Shown here: piece after piece, positions 63,644 through 64,000 of the stretch
Numbering within the stretch: position 1 is the stretch's first letter
Layout of the letters: each line of letters begins with the position of its first letter
Assembly: GCA_902524345.1 (NCBI GenBank)
Contig: CABZCX010000004.1
Coordinates: 39,334 to 103,333, forward strand
Direction of reading: 5' to 3'
From: an uncultured Pelagibacteraceae bacterium
GTDB taxonomy: Bacteria; Pseudomonadota; Alphaproteobacteria; Pelagibacterales; Pelagibacteraceae
DNA: 64,000 nt
Made by a program: the position numbers and the translations under genes
Notes under the pieces: model-generated
The model's database searches: none
What the model was told of the DNA's origin: nothing
Seen by the model: the letters and a program-made list of their open reading frames with translations, nothing else

Positions 63644-63945
63644 CACTATTTTAGACCTTTTTTAGGTTAAAAAATTAAGTAAAATCAACCTTTTTTTAAC
63701 TTTTTACGTGATTTCCTTCTAAATAACATAATTCACCCTTTAGTTGTACCATATATTAGCCTATACCTAAAATAGACCCCTCTACGGGCGTTTAAATGGT
63801 ATATTCAATTAGTGCATCGCTCTACTATTCAACCATGTCAATGCTTTTAGACTACCCTAATTTTTGAAATTTTCACTACCGCAATCAGAAAAAAGCCCCT
63901 ATTTTAAAGGGCTATTTGATATTTTTCATAATTAGCTATAAATCT
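63644..63945. other. Non-coding region after the MGMT gene
   Basis: About 300 bp with no convincing gene. It contains a weak hairpin with a T7 tract (AGGTT/AACCT, 63664-63700) that could end the MGMT transcript, an inverted repeat TACCAT (63747) / ATGGTA (63796) enclosing a GC-richer CCCCTCTACGGG stem, and a minus-strand terminator. A 14-codon basic ORF on the minus strand has an SD but no further support. Confidence 0.5.
63889..63913 (-). terminator. Intrinsic terminator, minus strand
   Basis: On the minus strand AGCCC and GGGCT pair, with the 3' arm lengthened by G (GGGGCT), followed by T6. It lies 33 nt after the stop of the minus-strand ORF entering from the right edge, which supports that ORF being a real gene end. 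Confidence 0.7.
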
Positions 63946-64000
63946 CTACTTTTGCTCAGCATATAAGGCAAGTTTTAACATTGAACAACCCAAAGTATTC
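63946..64000 (-). CDS. C-terminal end of a minus-strand gene (partial)
   Basis: Only the last 17 codons are in the window: NTLGCSMLKLALYAEQK then TAG. The terminator just beyond argues for a real gene end. No family can be named from this fragment. Confidence 0.45.
   Translation of the reverse strand, partial: NTLGCSMLKLALYAEQK

Noticed and set aside
63680-63735. 14-codon minus-strand ORF MLFRRKSRKKLKKG with an SD-like AAGGGTGA
   Set aside because: Too short and without neighbours to support translation.

Overview
The window looks like a piece of a streamlined, very AT-rich marine alphaproteobacterium of the SAR11 / Pelagibacter type. The evidence is the low GC content, tiny or absent intergenic gaps, many 1-26 nt gene overlaps, alphaproteobacterial gene orders (argS-nagZ-scpAB-tatABC-serS-yajC-secDF and tmk-holB-metG-tatD-MBL), and a phosphate-linked lipid-remodelling gene pair as known from SAR11. 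No database search was possible, so the assignment rests on reading the proteins.

Region by region. (1) 1-14.5 kb is a phosphate-stress island. It holds a partial diacylglycerol-kinase-like gene divergent from plcP-agt (phospholipid to glycolipid replacement), phoR, an unrecognised secreted protein, pstSCAB-phoU-phoB, a SixA-like phosphatase, and ppk-ppx. Candidate Pho boxes built on 7-mers spaced 11 bp apart sit before plcP, in reverse orientation before the divergent kinase-like gene, and before pstS. (2) 14.7-21 kb holds a small Lys-rich protein, a Nudix-aquaporin-arsC group, zur-znuBC divergent from znuA with two adjacent perfect 15-bp palindromes as candidate Zur operators, then xth and erpA. 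(3) 21-32.4 kb holds dgt, argS, nagZ, scpAB, tatABC, serS, yajC, secDF and a PuuD-like membrane protein. (4) 32.4-44.7 kb holds uvrA, ssb, gyrA, coaD, a cyclophilin, tgt, tRNA-Lys, an M48 lipoprotein peptidase, a DUF502 protein, recG, sdhE and tRNA-Ser. (5) 44.8-57.9 kb holds rarD, three cell-wall genes (mltB-like, rlpA-like, dacC), tmk-holB-metG-tatD-MBL, glutathione peroxidase, nhaA, a zinc-ribbon protein, tRNA-Pro, an NDUFS4-like complex I subunit, an SbmA-like protein, glpX and tRNA-Glu. (6) 57.9-64 kb is the accessory-looking end: a GIY-YIG protein, two glycosyltransferases, a methyltransferase, a complete tyrosine recombinase, a small membrane protein missed by the ORF track, an apparently structured RNA, and a short MGMT gene.

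The most notable signals are: (a) a roughly 180-nt RNA at 63178-63364 with a GNRA-capped 5' hairpin, two hairpins whose loops can form a 6-bp kissing interaction, and an intrinsic terminator whose ten-T tract abuts the ATG of the alkyltransferase gene; (b) oppositely oriented Pho boxes in the plcP / kinase-like intergenic region; (c) a tRNA-guanine transglycosylase whose three zinc-ligand cysteines are all replaced; (d) tandem Zur palindromes; (e) four convergent gene pairs that overlap by exactly 4 nt through their stop codons.

Working together, the first 20 kb reads as a nutrient-stress module for phosphate sensing, uptake, storage and sparing, arsenate handling, and zinc uptake. The middle is housekeeping, and the right end is a surface-glycan segment bounded by tRNA-Glu and a recombinase.
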